DNA of 64,000 nucleotides from Helichrysum umbraculigerum (GCA_949592205.1 CATIUR010000002.1:135234090-135298089), one strand, 5' to 3'; counted from the first letter of the stretch, positions 33,436 through 45,311 are shown. A program made the numbers and translations. The notes: generated from the letters alone by a model not told the origin.

Positions 33436-35948
33436 ACCAAGAAATTGTCGAATTTCTGTGTTTCCGGTGCTTTCCAGTTCTTAATCGCCTCTATCTTGGA
33501 TGGGTCCACATGAATTCCCTTATCATTGATCACATGACCTAGGAATTGAACCTCTCTAATCCAAAATTCGCATTTGGAGAACTTAGCATACAGCTTCTCG
33601 TTCTCCAGTAGTTGAAGAATAAGTTTCAAATGCTGTTCGTGATCCTCTTTTGTCTTTGAGTAAATCAAAATATCGTCAATGAACACAATGACAAACTTAT
33701 CTAAGTAAGGTTTGCACACTCGGTTCATGAGATCCATGAATACTGCCGGCGCGTTAGTCAATCCAAACGGCATGGCTAGGAACTCATAATGTCCATAACG
33801 AGTCCTAAACGCTGTCTTCGGCACATCCTCTTCTCGAACCTTTAGTTGATGGTAACCAGAACGCAGATTGATCTTCAAGTAGTAACTTGATCCTTGTAGC
33901 TGATCAAATAGATCGTCAATGCGAGGTAACGGATATCGGTTCTTGATAGTTACCTTGTTCAGCTCTCGGTAATCAATACACATGCGCATAGATCCATCTT
34001 TCTTCTTGACAAACAAAACCGGAGATCCCCAAGGTGAAAAGCTCGGTCGGATGAATCCTAAGTCTAAAAGCTCTTGCAACTGTGTAGACAGTTCTTGCAT
34101 TTCTGATGGAGCTAGACGATAAGGTGAGCGGGCGATTGGTGCGGCTCCAGGCACCAGATCGATGCGAAACTCGACTTGTCGCGGAGGTGGTAATCCTGGA
34201 AGATCGTCAGGAAACACTCCCGGATAGTCTCGTACTACAGGTATATCGTCTAAGCTTCTCTCTACAGATTTCTTTTCCACAACATGCGCCAAAAATGCTG
34301 GATATCCCTTCCGGAGATATTTACAAGCTTTCAAACAACTTATTGTTTTGACGGCACTCGCCCTCTTGTCTCCTTGTATCACCAAAGTTTCTCCAGTTGA
34401 CAATGGTATACGTATCATTTTATCAAAGCAAACAATCTCTGCATGGTTTTTCGACAACCAGTCCATACCGACTACGATGTCAAAACTTCCCAACTCAACC
34501 GGTAGTAAGTCTATTTTGAAAAGATGACTCTCCAATGCTAGAGTACATCCTGGTACTATTTCTCCTGATTCAATCAACCTACCATCGGCTAGTTCTAAGG
34601 TGTATTTGTTGTCTAGCTTACGAGATCTAACGTCTAATAGTGGTCTAAAGTCCTTAGACACAAAACTCAAATCGGCGCCAGAATCAAATAATACGGATGC
34701 ATGATGATCGTTAACTAGAAACGTACCAGTGACAGTGTTAGGGTCCTGGCGTGCCTCTTGCGCTCCAACGACAAATGCACGACCCCTAGCTGGCTGGTTG
34801 TTGACGTTTCCACGATTATTGTTGTTGTTCGGGTTTGCAGGGCGGTTCTGATTATTCTGATTGCCACAGTTCAGTTTAGGGCACTTGTTTCGGAAATGGC
34901 CTTGCTCACCACATTCGAAACATCCATTTGCTGGTCGATCCCTATTTGCTTGAGTGGTAGGGTTCGCTCTACAGTATTGGGCCAAATGCCCCCAGCGTTT
35001 GCAATTCCCACAGAAAGTACAGTCACCATCATGATGACGTTCACACTTGCCACACTTGGGCTTACTCCCCATATAAGTCTTTTGTTCAGTGGTAGTGGCA
35101 ACGTAAGCTTTCGTGGTACTAGCTTGCTTCTTATTCTTGTGACCCTGACGGTCATTCCACTTACGCTTTCCTTTCCCAGCATCAGCATTGCTGGATTCCA
35201 CCTTTTCAGTAGTAGCTTTCTTAGCAAGATTCCCCATCCTTACTGCTTCATCAGTCAAACATTGTGCTAGTTCCACAGCAATCTTAAAAGTAGCTGGATT
35301 CGCTGATGTTACCAAACTTCGAATTTGTGGCACTAGACCCCAGATATACCTTTCAGTGCGCTTGTACTCAGGAGTGACCATGTGAGGTACAAGACGTGCC
35401 AGTTCTTGAAATCTGGTGGTATATCCTGTGATATCAGCACCAACCATAGCAATGTTCCAGAGCTCAGACTCAATCTTCTGCAGCTCACTGCGGGGACAAA
35501 ACTCTTCCATGACCATGGTTTTCAAAGTTTCCCAAGACATTGAATGAGCGGCTGGACGACCCATTGCTTGCTTTTGGGCGTTCCACCAAGTCAAAGCCTT
35601 ATCACTAAATGTGCATGTAGCATACATGACCATGTCTTCACGAGCACACTTGCTAATCTCTAGCACAGACTCCATTTTCTCTATCCAATGGATGATTCCA
35701 ATGGCACCTTCAGTACCACGGAAATGGCTCGGTTTACAGTATGAACATCCCTTATGAGTTCTCTCAGGATTACTACCTGAAGCGTTTGGTTCGGTTTCTC
35801 TACTACCGCTACGGTTTCGGTCAGTATCATACTGAGCAAGGGCTTCAGAAATCCTTCGGTTAACCATTTGTTCGGTAGTCTCCTCGACAGCAGGAGGTGG
35901 TGTGGGGTTTCGTTGGCTGTTCCTGGTATTTCTATGTTTAGGCGGCAT
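33408..35948 (-). pseudogene. gag-pol: D polyprotein, Gag-protease-reverse transcriptase half
   Basis: The frame starts MPPKHRNTRN at 35948. Capsid motifs are FRGTEGAIGIIHW and DITGYTTRFQEL. Zinc knuckles are CGNCKRWGHLAQYC and CFECGEQGHFRNKC. Protease has VLFDSGADLSFVS with an intact DSG. Reverse transcriptase has FVKKKDGSMRMCIDYRELN and FVIVFIDDIL, but motif A reads KINLRSGYHQ where the family has a catalytic Asp (codon 33867-33869). After NWKAPET an apparent 4-nt loss shifts the frame and the product ends within about 15 codons. Both changes should abolish reverse transcription by this copy. Confidence 0.9.
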
Positions 35949-36286
35949 GATTCAGTCCTAATCACACACAAGAAACACTCGTAAGATATCTAATCAAGTC
36001 ATCACTCATAAAGTAAGTGATACATATAAATCTAGTATGAAATCAATCACCAATTGATATCATTCGCGATGTACGCAGCGATGTAAACTAAACATAAGTT
36101 ATATATCATAATCATGGGTTAATTGTTGTTACATAAGTTTTGTACAAAGATGGGATTTACAACCAAATACACCCATCGGATCAAACATGATCTACAAAAT
36201 GTGACGGATTTAACCTATACATCCATCTAGTCAAAAGTCAACCCAAATACATCATAACTATAGTCCTAATACATCATACATACTGT
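35949..36286 (-). other. Element D spacer between upstream ORF and gag
   Basis: This 338-nt leader segment separates the 268-aa ORF from gag. I see nothing else in it. Confidence 0.5.
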
Positions 36287-37093
36287 CTAAAAGAAATACG
36301 GTAGACTCCATCCCACAAACATCCTAACAGCAACCATCAACACACATAAACCAACTGCAGCACCTATAGTCTCCAAACGACGCTCTAGTCGAATCAGACA
36401 TGCTCTAGTAGCATCGGCAGACTCCCTGTCTACCTCGATGTGCAACTCAGAAGTCGCAAGGCGTCCATATATCGCCAGCACATCATCATCAAGACGAGAG
36501 GTGTCACAGCGCATAACTCGGAGGGCAGACTGCGTACCAAAATGAAATCCCAGCAAGGTACGAATAACGGCGACCACAGTAGGGATCGTAAGCTCCAGAG
36601 GCTCCTCGGTCAAATGTAAAGATGTAGGTGTGTGAGATGACTCCCCAGTCTCATAGGTGGAAGGAATCCTCTCAATGATCCTCCAATGGCGTAAAATACG
36701 TGGCATCCAGTCCAGATGCGGAACTCTAGCTCTCGGTGTCTGCTGATCACAGCGGATCTCTCGCTCCTCAACCATCGGCTCTTTGCCGCGAGATGATGAG
36801 GGTCCTATGGGAAAATCCCTGACACACGACAGCGGTGTCCTCCTAGGTATAGGCATAAAATCAGGCTCTCCAATAAGATGGCGTCTAGACATAGACATAG
36901 ATCCTAACATATGGGTAGCAGGATCAGTGGATGGTAATGGTGGAGTGGCTATCGAACCATCTGAAGTATCTCTAGGGAAAGTAGGCGGGTAAACCTCCTC
37001 AGACACTGCTATAGGAATCCCGTCGTATGGTCCCTCTATGGGATCCTCCTCAGTATCAGAATCAGTGATGTGAATAGGTGCGTGTCTCGACAT
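36287..37093 (-). CDS. D upstream ORF, 268 aa, unknown function
   Basis: An intact frame lies between the primer site and gag on the element strand. The N-terminus is acidic (ITDSDTEEDP), the middle is rich in Pro, Ser and Arg, and the end has a likely membrane segment (IGAAVGLCVLMVAVRMF) after a helical DRESADATRACLIRLERRLE stretch. An ORF before gag is known in Ogre-type Tat elements, but I know of none established for Tekay. The function is unknown; the single C-terminal anchor is a visible property, not a proof of role. Translation of gag downstream would need reinitiation, splicing or an internal entry. Confidence 0.6.
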   Translation of the reverse strand: MSRHAPIHITDSDTEEDPIEGPYDGIPIAVSEEVYPPTFPRDTSDGSIATPPLPSTDPATHMLGSMSMSRRHLIGEPDFMPIPRRTPLSCVRDFPIGPSSSRGKEPMVEEREIRCDQQTPRARVPHLDWMPRILRHWRIIERIPSTYETGESSHTPTSLHLTEEPLELTIPTVVAVIRTLLGFHFGTQSALRVMRCDTSRLDDDVLAIYGRLATSELHIEVDRESADATRACLIRLERRLETIGAAVGLCVLMVAVRMFVGWSLPYFF

Positions 37094-37228
37094 ACCTAGT
37101 CAAAGAATCGTGTGTGACGTATCAGACATATGCAATAGTATGAATGCAGAAATGTGTTAGCCAAGGCTATAGTCTAGGTCTCTAAGGTTTTCAGTCACTT
37201 AAAGACTTCTAGTTCTCTATAACCAATA

Positions 37229-37240
37229 GCTCTGATACCA
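37229..37240 (-). promoter_or_regulatory. Primer-binding site of D (tRNA-iMet)
   Basis: The minus strand reads TGGTATCAGAGC, three bases inside the LTR edge as in C. Confidence 0.9.
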
Positions 37241-37243
37241 ATC

Positions 37244-40200
37244 TCTTCAGTACCACGGAAATCGGTAATCGCGATTATTAATAGTTTAGCAGAAGCTTTT
37301 AGTTAATTAGCGGAAGCATTTTAATAATAGTTGAGCATTGAGGGCGGACAGATTCGATAGTGCATTCATTGTATCAGAGTATATGATCATACAGAACATA
37401 CATATATATTTAAGATGCCATAAGTTTAAAGTTATTACAAAAGATACGACTTTGTAACGTCGTACATAAGTAGGGTTGTCAAAGACAACTTAAGTATTTG
37501 AAAATACATATTTATAAAGGAGGGATTTCATAAGTATAACCAATGGAATTGATAATACAAAGGAAATCCATGTGTCCCAAAAGTGGCATCATAAATAGTC
37601 AGGTTGCCTACGTCCTTTATGCATGCAGGAGTACCTGAGTCCTAATTCCCTGAAAAACATAGTAAACTGTCAACATTGAATGTTGAGTGAATTCACAGGT
37701 TTAGTGTGATTATAGTAAATCAAGTTTTTGTATAAATCATTCATGTACACAAACATAATATTTATATGTAAGTAGGAAACACAAGTATTCTAATTAAAGA
37801 AAACATTTCCTAAATATGTAAGAATGTCATTCTTACAATAATAATAGCAGTGTAGGAAACACAAGTTTAATCATAAACATTTCCTAGCAAGTAGTTGCAG
37901 GATATACAGGTTTATCAAATAAGTAAACATATCCATTTCAATAGTTAAGGAAAATCAGGTTTAGCAATCAAGCAAACATTTTCCAACAGATAGTTAACAG
38001 GAATACAAGTTTAACAATAAGGTAAACATTCCAATAATAGTTGTTGCAGGAAATACAGGTTTATCAATCAAGTAAACATTTCCTATAAATAGTTGTTTTG
38101 TGGGAAACCAAGTTTAACCATTTAAGGTAAACGTTTCCTAGTAATAGTCTCTCAAGGAACACCTGTCCTATTAGTCATCACAGGGAATACCCTTCCCAAA
38201 TCAAATTGTTGTTTAGTTGTTTAGTTGTAAATGTGGGAAATATAGACTATAATCCCTCCAAGGTGAGCTAAACCTTTAGAGTTAAAGTAACGACACTAGT
38301 ACTATAACCAAACCACGACTAGTTGTTTTGTTGTTGCCTCAGTAACATCTTAAGTATACACTCCTCGTTACGACTATCGTCGATGTGGTTGGAATGACCA
38401 ACGAGTAATATCCTGGGAGGGTTGTCAAATCGATAGTACTATCTGTATACTCAGTGGCTAGAGTCACCTAGCTAATGGTTATAGGTTGCAAGCACTGGGA
38501 CTTATGTGCACTACAACTACCTCGCGTAAACCTAGGATCGTACCAAGATCTGCTGTCTTATTCCCAAATGTTGTGAAAACGTTTCATATAATTAATTCCA
38601 GTTAATTCAATATGAAAACATTTTATAGAAATAGTTCAAGTTCAACAATATAATATGAACACCTTTCATATTAACAATCCAAGTTTAATAGCATGAATAT
38701 GATCATGTTAATCAGTTCACGTAATAGCATGCAACACAATACAATAAAGCATATAGCATGTTATCACATTGTACTATGTTTTCCACCCCTGGTTTTAAAA
38801 GCATTTAAAACAATAAAAGTTAGGGGCTGTGAACTCACAGTTTGCAAGTCTTCAGCAAAAGTAGCTAGCAAATAATCCAAACGCGTCCTCAAATACCTAG
38901 ACGCAAATAATAATACTTGTATAAGTATATGGATTATTTGTTAAGTTGTAATGTTTATAATATTTCAGTTGTTGGTAACGTTTGCGTTCAAATAATCGTT
39001 AAGTTCAAGTATGTATATTTATATACATATTAGTTGAATATATATATTCTAATATATATATTAGTTGTTGTCATTGTTACTATCCATATATATACATATT
39101 TTAAAATGTCGTGTATGTATATATATATATGTTGACATGTACATAGTCGTTGTTTGTCGTTGATTATGTTTTAAAAACATAATTAGATTAGTTATCAAAA
39201 TAACTTTGTTATATTGTTTACATATATCGTTTGTTAATTGTCGCGAATAAAACTTAGTTGTCGTTTATATTATCAAATCATAGCTTGGTTAGTTATACAA
39301 AACATAACTTGTTTTCGTTTGTCGTATATAGTTTGTACTAGATAATTAAATCGTTCTATTTTATACGTTTCGTTATATATATATATTGTCCGTTCGTTTG
39401 TATATATATATATTTTGTAATTGTTCCAAAGTTTTGTCATGTCCGATTGTCTGTATTAATTAATGTCTCATAGTTGTGTCCAATTTAACACTAAGTCTTG
39501 TACAAATATAGTTGTCGTTTACTATGTTGGTTATAACTTGTTCTTGTAAATACCAAATTACTTTACTGAACTTTCAGATTTGTGAAAAGGGACGCGATCG
39601 CGTGGATGTGTCTAGGAAATCACGCGATCGGTTGATTCAGGTGACGCGATCGTGTGAACTGAAAATGACGCGATCGGGTGAAGAAGTCACGCGATCGGGG
39701 CAACAAGGATTTTCACGCGATCGGTTGAAGTGTGGAAAAAGTGATGTGATCGGTTCAAAATGTCTTATCACGCGATCGCGTGATATACGTTTCGAAAAAC
39801 ACTAAATTTTACTCGAGAAATTACGCGATCGCGTCATTTGACATGGGTACTGTTCATCTTCGTGTTCATCAGCTCTGTACGAAACAAAATTAAATTTTCA
39901 TGTATTTTATCACCATTTTAACGTGTTCTAAGTTACATACAACCATTATAACAACATAATAACGCATTATAACAAGTTTTTAACAACAATCATCAACCAA
40001 ATCATAAATTTAAGAAAATTATATAAATGAAATAAAATGGAGAAATTATCCTCACAATGGTTTAGATGGAGATGATGACGATTCTGTGATGTTGTTGATG
40101 ACGAAAATGATGAAGATGATTATGTGATCATTTTTGTGAAGTGTTTGATGTTTGTGTTTTGAGATGATGATGAGAGTGACGATGATGAAGATGAAATGGT

Positions 40201-41155
40201 GTTGCTGCTGCTTGTTGTTTCCTCTCCTTCTCAGTACGCACACACACACACTGATGAACTGAATTATTGGTGTTGTGAAGGTTGGTGACTGAGTTTGTGA
40301 GGGAGAGTGTATATATCAGATTTTAAAATAAAAAGGGAGGTAAGGTGTGCGTACCAATCTGTCGAACAGATATTTTGAGGTGTGCTATATTGGTAGTTTT
40401 TAGCCCGTTAATTTCGTGTACGGGTATAATTTGTGGTACTTTATGTATAATAAAATTTTGCGTTATGTTTCTCTATATCTCAGATTTAGAACTGTGAAAT
40501 CGAAATATGAAATTCTTTGTTACAAGTATAGTTAAAATTAATTACAGTAAAAGTACTGTATAGTCAAAAACGCGTGCCAGATTTCAGTTAAATTTGGAAA
40601 TCATATTTTGAGGTAATGTTCTATACATTAAAACAGTAACTTACGAAATAATACTTTTATTATTTGGAACCTCTAGGCGCATTTTAAAATTGTTTCTGTT
40701 CGTATAACGTGTAACAAAAATCGTCTAAATCTTTCGTTTTCTTTTCGTTGTAGTACTTTTATGTAATAATTTTAAACTAAAAATTATTCAAAAGTATTTT
40801 TCGAAGTTCATTTTGGAACTTTATTATTCGCGGTTTAATACGTTTAATATAAAACGTATAATGTATTATATTATTTCAATAATATAATTATATAATAGTT
40901 GTAATTAATAATTTTCGAATTATTAATTATTTTGTATCACCAATATTATCGTGTTCAATTCATAGCATTTGATATATTTATTTCGTACGTAATTATATAT
41001 ATACACATATAACTACTATCAAATACATCACATAACACATAGTAAGTTACACAGAACTTATACACAAAATAGTTTGAATTCACTTAATCAGGGAATTACT
41101 CTAGGTAATGCATGAAATTAGGCTAAGTAAATACCCTAATTGGAGGATTGTCACA
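37244..41155 (-). repeat. Element D 5' LTR
   Basis: This is the partner of 27452-31364. The primer-side edge, expected to be TGTCACACCCCCAAATCGG, instead carries an 18-nt tract identical to D gag. The array is at 39592-39834 and the TATA-like site at 40309-40317. It is followed by CACGC. Confidence 0.92.
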
Positions 41156-41160
41156 CACGC

Positions 41161-41513
41161 GAATCTGGAAATTGGTGGATTTCTTCATCTGAGGGTGCGT
41201 TATTGAAAGGTTGGGAACTGTCGACTTCAATGGTCCTGACTTCTGTAATTGATTCTTGAGGAGTTTCTTCAACAAAGCCACCTGTTTGCCTTGCCTTACA
41301 TGCAGCGATTCTTTGGTAGAGTTCGGCATACAGGTTCGGGTGTTTTGATGATCGAAGTTCTTCTTCAAAAGTATCTATATCTCATAGTCGGGTTCGAGTG
41401 AAGGGTTTTGAAGGATCGAGATAAGAGCCAAGAATGTTTCCCATTCTTCTGAGATGAGTGAACCGGAGTTCTTTATGGAGAGTTTCATAATCAATGGATT
41501 CTTCTGATGAAGA
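41161..41513 (-). pseudogene. ORFX of element A, 5' part
   Basis: On the minus strand this continues in the same frame as the protease after a TAG at 41514-41516, then meets a TGA. The translated blocks include SSSEESIDYETLHKEL, FEEELRSSKHPNLYAELYQR and NNAPSDEEIHQFPDS, acidic like the N-terminus of B ORFX. It runs up to the insertion point of D. Confidence 0.6.
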
Positions 41514-42992
41514 CTAATCTTCGCAGTTTTGTATCCTTTTGACTTCAGGCATTTGCGGCAAATCGCTTTGATCTTCATCTTCCTCCATTTCGTCATTTCT
41601 TTCTTCCTCTTCGTCGGTCTCTGCGTCCATTTCTTCCTCTTCCTCTTCAGTGTCTTCTTCTTCAGGTTCTTCCTCTTCTTCTTCAGGGTCTAATTCTTCC
41701 TCCTCAGATTCTACATCTTCCTCTGCTTCTTGATATTCCTCGTCCTTATCTCGGTCAGTTTCAGTGTCATAGATCAGGGTTGTTGGTCGAGTGAAATGTT
41801 GTTCTTCCTCTGGTTCTGATTCGTCATCGGAACAAATTCTGCCTGTTGATATAGCGTAACACTCTTCTTGTTCTGGGGTACACTTTGGTTGGTCGATCTT
41901 GTAAGTGATGCTTTCACCATGTGATTGTAGAATAATCGTATGGTTATACACATCAATTACTGCTCTAGCGGTGTTCATGATTGGTCTTCCAAGGATAATC
42001 GGGATGTTTATGTCATCGTGGATATCCTTTACCACGAAATCCGTAGGAAAGAAGAATTTGTTAACTTGAACTAAGACATTCTCAGCTATTCCTTTTGGGT
42101 ATCTAACAGATTGGTCAGCTAGTTGGACAGTCATCTTAGTGGGTTTCAGGTTTTCAAGTTCTAGCCTTTTGAACAGGGAGTAGGAAATAAGGTTAATGCT
42201 AGCTCCTAGGTCGGCTAAGGCGCTTATATCTCCGGATTGGTAAATAGAACAAGGGAGTGTAAATCTACCGGTGTCTCCTAGTTTTTCGGGAAGGCTATTT
42301 TTAAGTAGGGCTGAGGTTTCAGAGCTAAGGGGAATGTTGTTTACTTCGGGCAGTTTATCCTTAGTGGATAGCAATTTTCTAATATATTTGTTATGATCGG
42401 GAACTCTAGACATGGTGTCAAGAAATTTTCCATCTAACTTAAAGGATGATAATTTCTTAGGTTGGGCTTTAAGTCTAGCGGGGTAGGGGATTCTAACCTC
42501 TTTATTCATGGTCGGAGTGGTTTCCACAACTGGTATCTTGATCTCTGGTTCTTCCTTTACCGGGACAGCAGCAGGAGGTGGAGTGGCTGCTTCCTTTGGG
42601 GTGGTTAGTTGCTTTGCTTCCTCAACATGCGGGTTGTGAACCGTGTTGATAGGCAAACTTCCTCTGGGTCTGTTATCAAGACGTTGTGCCAATTGTCCAA
42701 TTTGAGTTTCCAAATTCTTTAGCACAGCCAATTGGTTTCTCATAAAGAGGTCGGCTTGATCTTGTCTAGCGGACGTCTTTTGTTTGAGTAGGTGTTGACC
42801 TTGCATGAACTGGGTGAAGGCGTCATCTGAACTTGAAGCTGGGGCATTTGTCTTTGTAGGTTGTTCAGGGGTTTGGTTTGTATTGAAAGTTGGTGTAGGA
42901 AGTGCGAGGGGTTGGTTGTAAGGAAGTTGTGGTTGTTGTGGGTACGATGGGTATCTAGTTGGGTATCGGGGTTGGAAAGGTTGTTGGTTGTT
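41514..42992 (-). pseudogene. gag-pro: Element A Gag C-terminus and aspartic protease
   Basis: The frame is open on the minus strand from the edge of E at 42992 to a TAG at 41514. It has the Athila Gag tail LKNLETQIGQLAQRLDNRP followed by RGSLP, then the protease TLPCSIYQSGDISALADLGA followed by SINLISYSLFKRL, where DLGASIN is the usual Athila/Tat active-site form. IPIILGRPIMNTARAVIDV closes the protease. A strongly acidic run of Glu and Asp about 70 residues long follows, and after the stop the same frame leads into ORFX. No reverse transcriptase follows. The part is broken by the E insertion and the stop, so I class it as a pseudogene. Confidence 0.85.
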
Positions 42993-44823
42993 TGTAACAC
43001 CCTCAAATTTCGGTTTGCGGAAGCTGTCGGGTCGGGTGTTACTAAATCAAATATCACAGCATAAGATACATAATGAACGACTCTAAATGAGACGTTTGAA
43101 AATGGTTATACATTTCGTAGATAAAAATGTTTACAACGTTATAAGTTTAACAACAAATTCCAAATACATAATTGGAAAATATGAAAGTAAATGCAGAGTA
43201 GTCTCATTTGTTGAAAATATGCGACTCGAACTAGTAAGATCTTGTAGTAATCCTAATCCTGCTGGGCACCTGAGAACACATGCTAAAACAGGTCAGCTAT
43301 AAAGCTGGTGAGTTCATAGGTTTGTTAGTTGAAAACATAAAGTATAAATCTTGTATGTTTTGAGAAGTTGTTCAGAATCCACGATTCTGATTTGTAGCAA
43401 TTTGTAGATGTAATTACCAATGTGTAATTCGAAAGTTTAGGTATCTAATACCTAATCAATTGTAGTCCGTACCTAAGTACACAATAATTGAGGCATACCT
43501 AGCCTGAATACCTATCTGGTATGAGTAAGTGTATAATGGGAGGCAATACCTGCCTAAGTTGTAACCAAATAACTGTATGACCACGTCATATGATAGTAAG
43601 TAACTGTACTCCCGCAGAACTATGATTTAATATATGAGGTGTTGCATCCAGCAACAAGTGATTGTAGATCCACAGATCTATGTTTGAACGTTTAGCGTGT
43701 CCGTTTACCCGATTAGCATAAGCTAACCCGGACATGAATTGAGCTAACAGCCTCGCGTGGCAGCACCACCGATCCGTTAACTTATTGTGAATCCCGAGTA
43801 TAACTCGCTGATCCATTGATTGAAGTTTCGTCCACTGCAATACCGTGGTTTCGTTTTGTGCCCACTTTACCGTGGCATCGTTTGGTGCCAGCTGCAATAC
43901 CGTGGCATCGTTTTTGGAATTGCTCGCAGCAATTTGTGATTGAGCCGGCAGTACAACGACATGCCCGACTAAGTTGTTTGAGAGCCAGCAGTACTCGACA
44001 TGCCTGACTAAGTAGATCGTATAATAGTATGTAGATATTCATCAGGTGACACCCCCACGGTTGGATTACATCCTGGGCCGGGGGACCATCCCTGGTTGGA
44101 TTACATCCTGAGCCAGAGTCGTCACCAGTTGAGTCGTATAGATATAAGAAGTCTGTACTAACTTGTAATAATATTGTATACCCCTAGCCTAAAGCCTAGC
44201 AAGTACATATAACGGAGTCTTGGGAAAATGTTCACTTAAGTTCAGTTCCCATTCTAGTGATAATGGAGTGTGTCGACAGTTTTAGTTCTTAAAGAATAAC
44301 TAAACTTGTAACAGTATAAATGTTGTTCAGTGTAGGCAGAACTAACTAGTTCTAATGTATTCAATGTTATTGTCCCGTGACAATATTGCCAAAAGATTTC
44401 GATAACTAAATCAAGTTATGTGTTGGTAATCGTTTTCCAACGACCTAACCGGGTACGATTGTAACCTATCTAGGTTAAGTATTGATATTGTTCTAAAACA
44501 ATATTGCGGGTGTAATTCCTAAGTATTACACATTTTGTATTACATACAGTAATAAAAATAGTTGTGATTTATAAACAATTATTTATATAATTCGAAAACA
44601 GAAATTGAGCATGTGTTTCACCCCGAAAATAGTAAAACAGTTGAAAGAGTGGGGCTATGAAACTCACCTGTGAGTTGTTAGCGATACGATGATATGCGCG
44701 TCGTCTGAATGGTAACCTTCTAATGTCCTAAACACGTGAGGTTGTATAAGTACGAGATCAAATAGTCTGACCAAGTAAGTCGTTCGAATGTTTGTTTGTC
44801 GCTTGGTTTTAAAGACCGTGTAC

Positions 44824-44913
44824 GGGGGTTTGGGGGCAGCGCCCCTGATAGCGGGGTCCAAGGGGTGGCAACCCCTGGCGGGGTCCAAGGGACAGAGCCC
44901 CTGGCTGGGGTCG
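44824..44913. repeat. GC-rich tandem hairpin repeat in E
   Basis: Three units of about 28 bp follow the pattern GCGGGGTCCAAGGGG-NNNN-CCCCTGG, for example AGGGGTGGCAACCCCT, each able to fold on itself. The tract stands out in an AT-rich LTR. Confidence 0.7.
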
Positions 44914-45054
44914 AGCTGCCAGGTCAGCTTGGAAAAATTTTATTTCTACTACTCTGCTTTAGAGAAAACGCATTCGAAATCCAAATTTGGGTAAAATCGA
45001 GTGGTAAAATTTGGTTGTCAATACTTAGTGAAAAACATAGGTTTTTAAGGTTCT

Positions 45055-45311
45055 GCGACGTCAGATGCGACGTCAGATGCGACGTCAGATACGACGTCAG
45101 ATGCGACATCAGATGCGACGTAGAGTCCTGCGTCGCTATGTGCGACATTCGCAATCTAATGCGACGTTGTGTCCTGCGTCGCAATGTGCGACGTAGAATT
45201 TGATGGTGACGTAGGGGCTTACGTCGCATTATGCGACGTTGGGATGTTTTGCGACGTTGGCTGCGACGTTGGATGCGACGTCGCAGCACTGTTTTTGGTC
45301 CCTGCGACGTA
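45055..45311 (-). repeat. GCGACGT array in E
   Basis: About 15-18 copies of GCGACGT or its complement ACGTCGC occur in 257 bp, the first five at 12-bp spacing with CAGAT linkers. It corresponds in type to the arrays of C and D but has its own core. Confidence 0.85.

Larger units (their letters stand above)
27452..41155 (-). mobile_element. Element D: Tekay/Del-type chromovirus, near complete
   Basis: LTRs of about 3.91 kb (27452-31364, 37244-41155) flank a 5.9-kb interior, with CACGC duplicated on both sides (27447-27451, 41156-41160). The order on the minus strand is primer site, an extra 268-aa ORF, Gag-protease-reverse transcriptase, a frameshift, RNase H-integrase-chromodomain-like tail, polypurine tract. 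The LTRs are more than 99% alike by eye, so insertion was recent. Three lesions stand out: a catalytic Asp to Asn in reverse transcriptase, the frameshift near 33455, and a foreign 18-nt patch at the primer-side edge of the right LTR. Confidence 0.93.

Noticed and set aside
34758..35270. 170-codon plus-strand frame inside D gag
   Set aside because: It is antisense to a clear Gag with zinc knuckles.
41123..41368. 81-codon minus-strand frame at the D/A junction
   Set aside because: It is the wrong frame of the ORFX 5' part; the frame continuing from protease reads the conserved acidic blocks.
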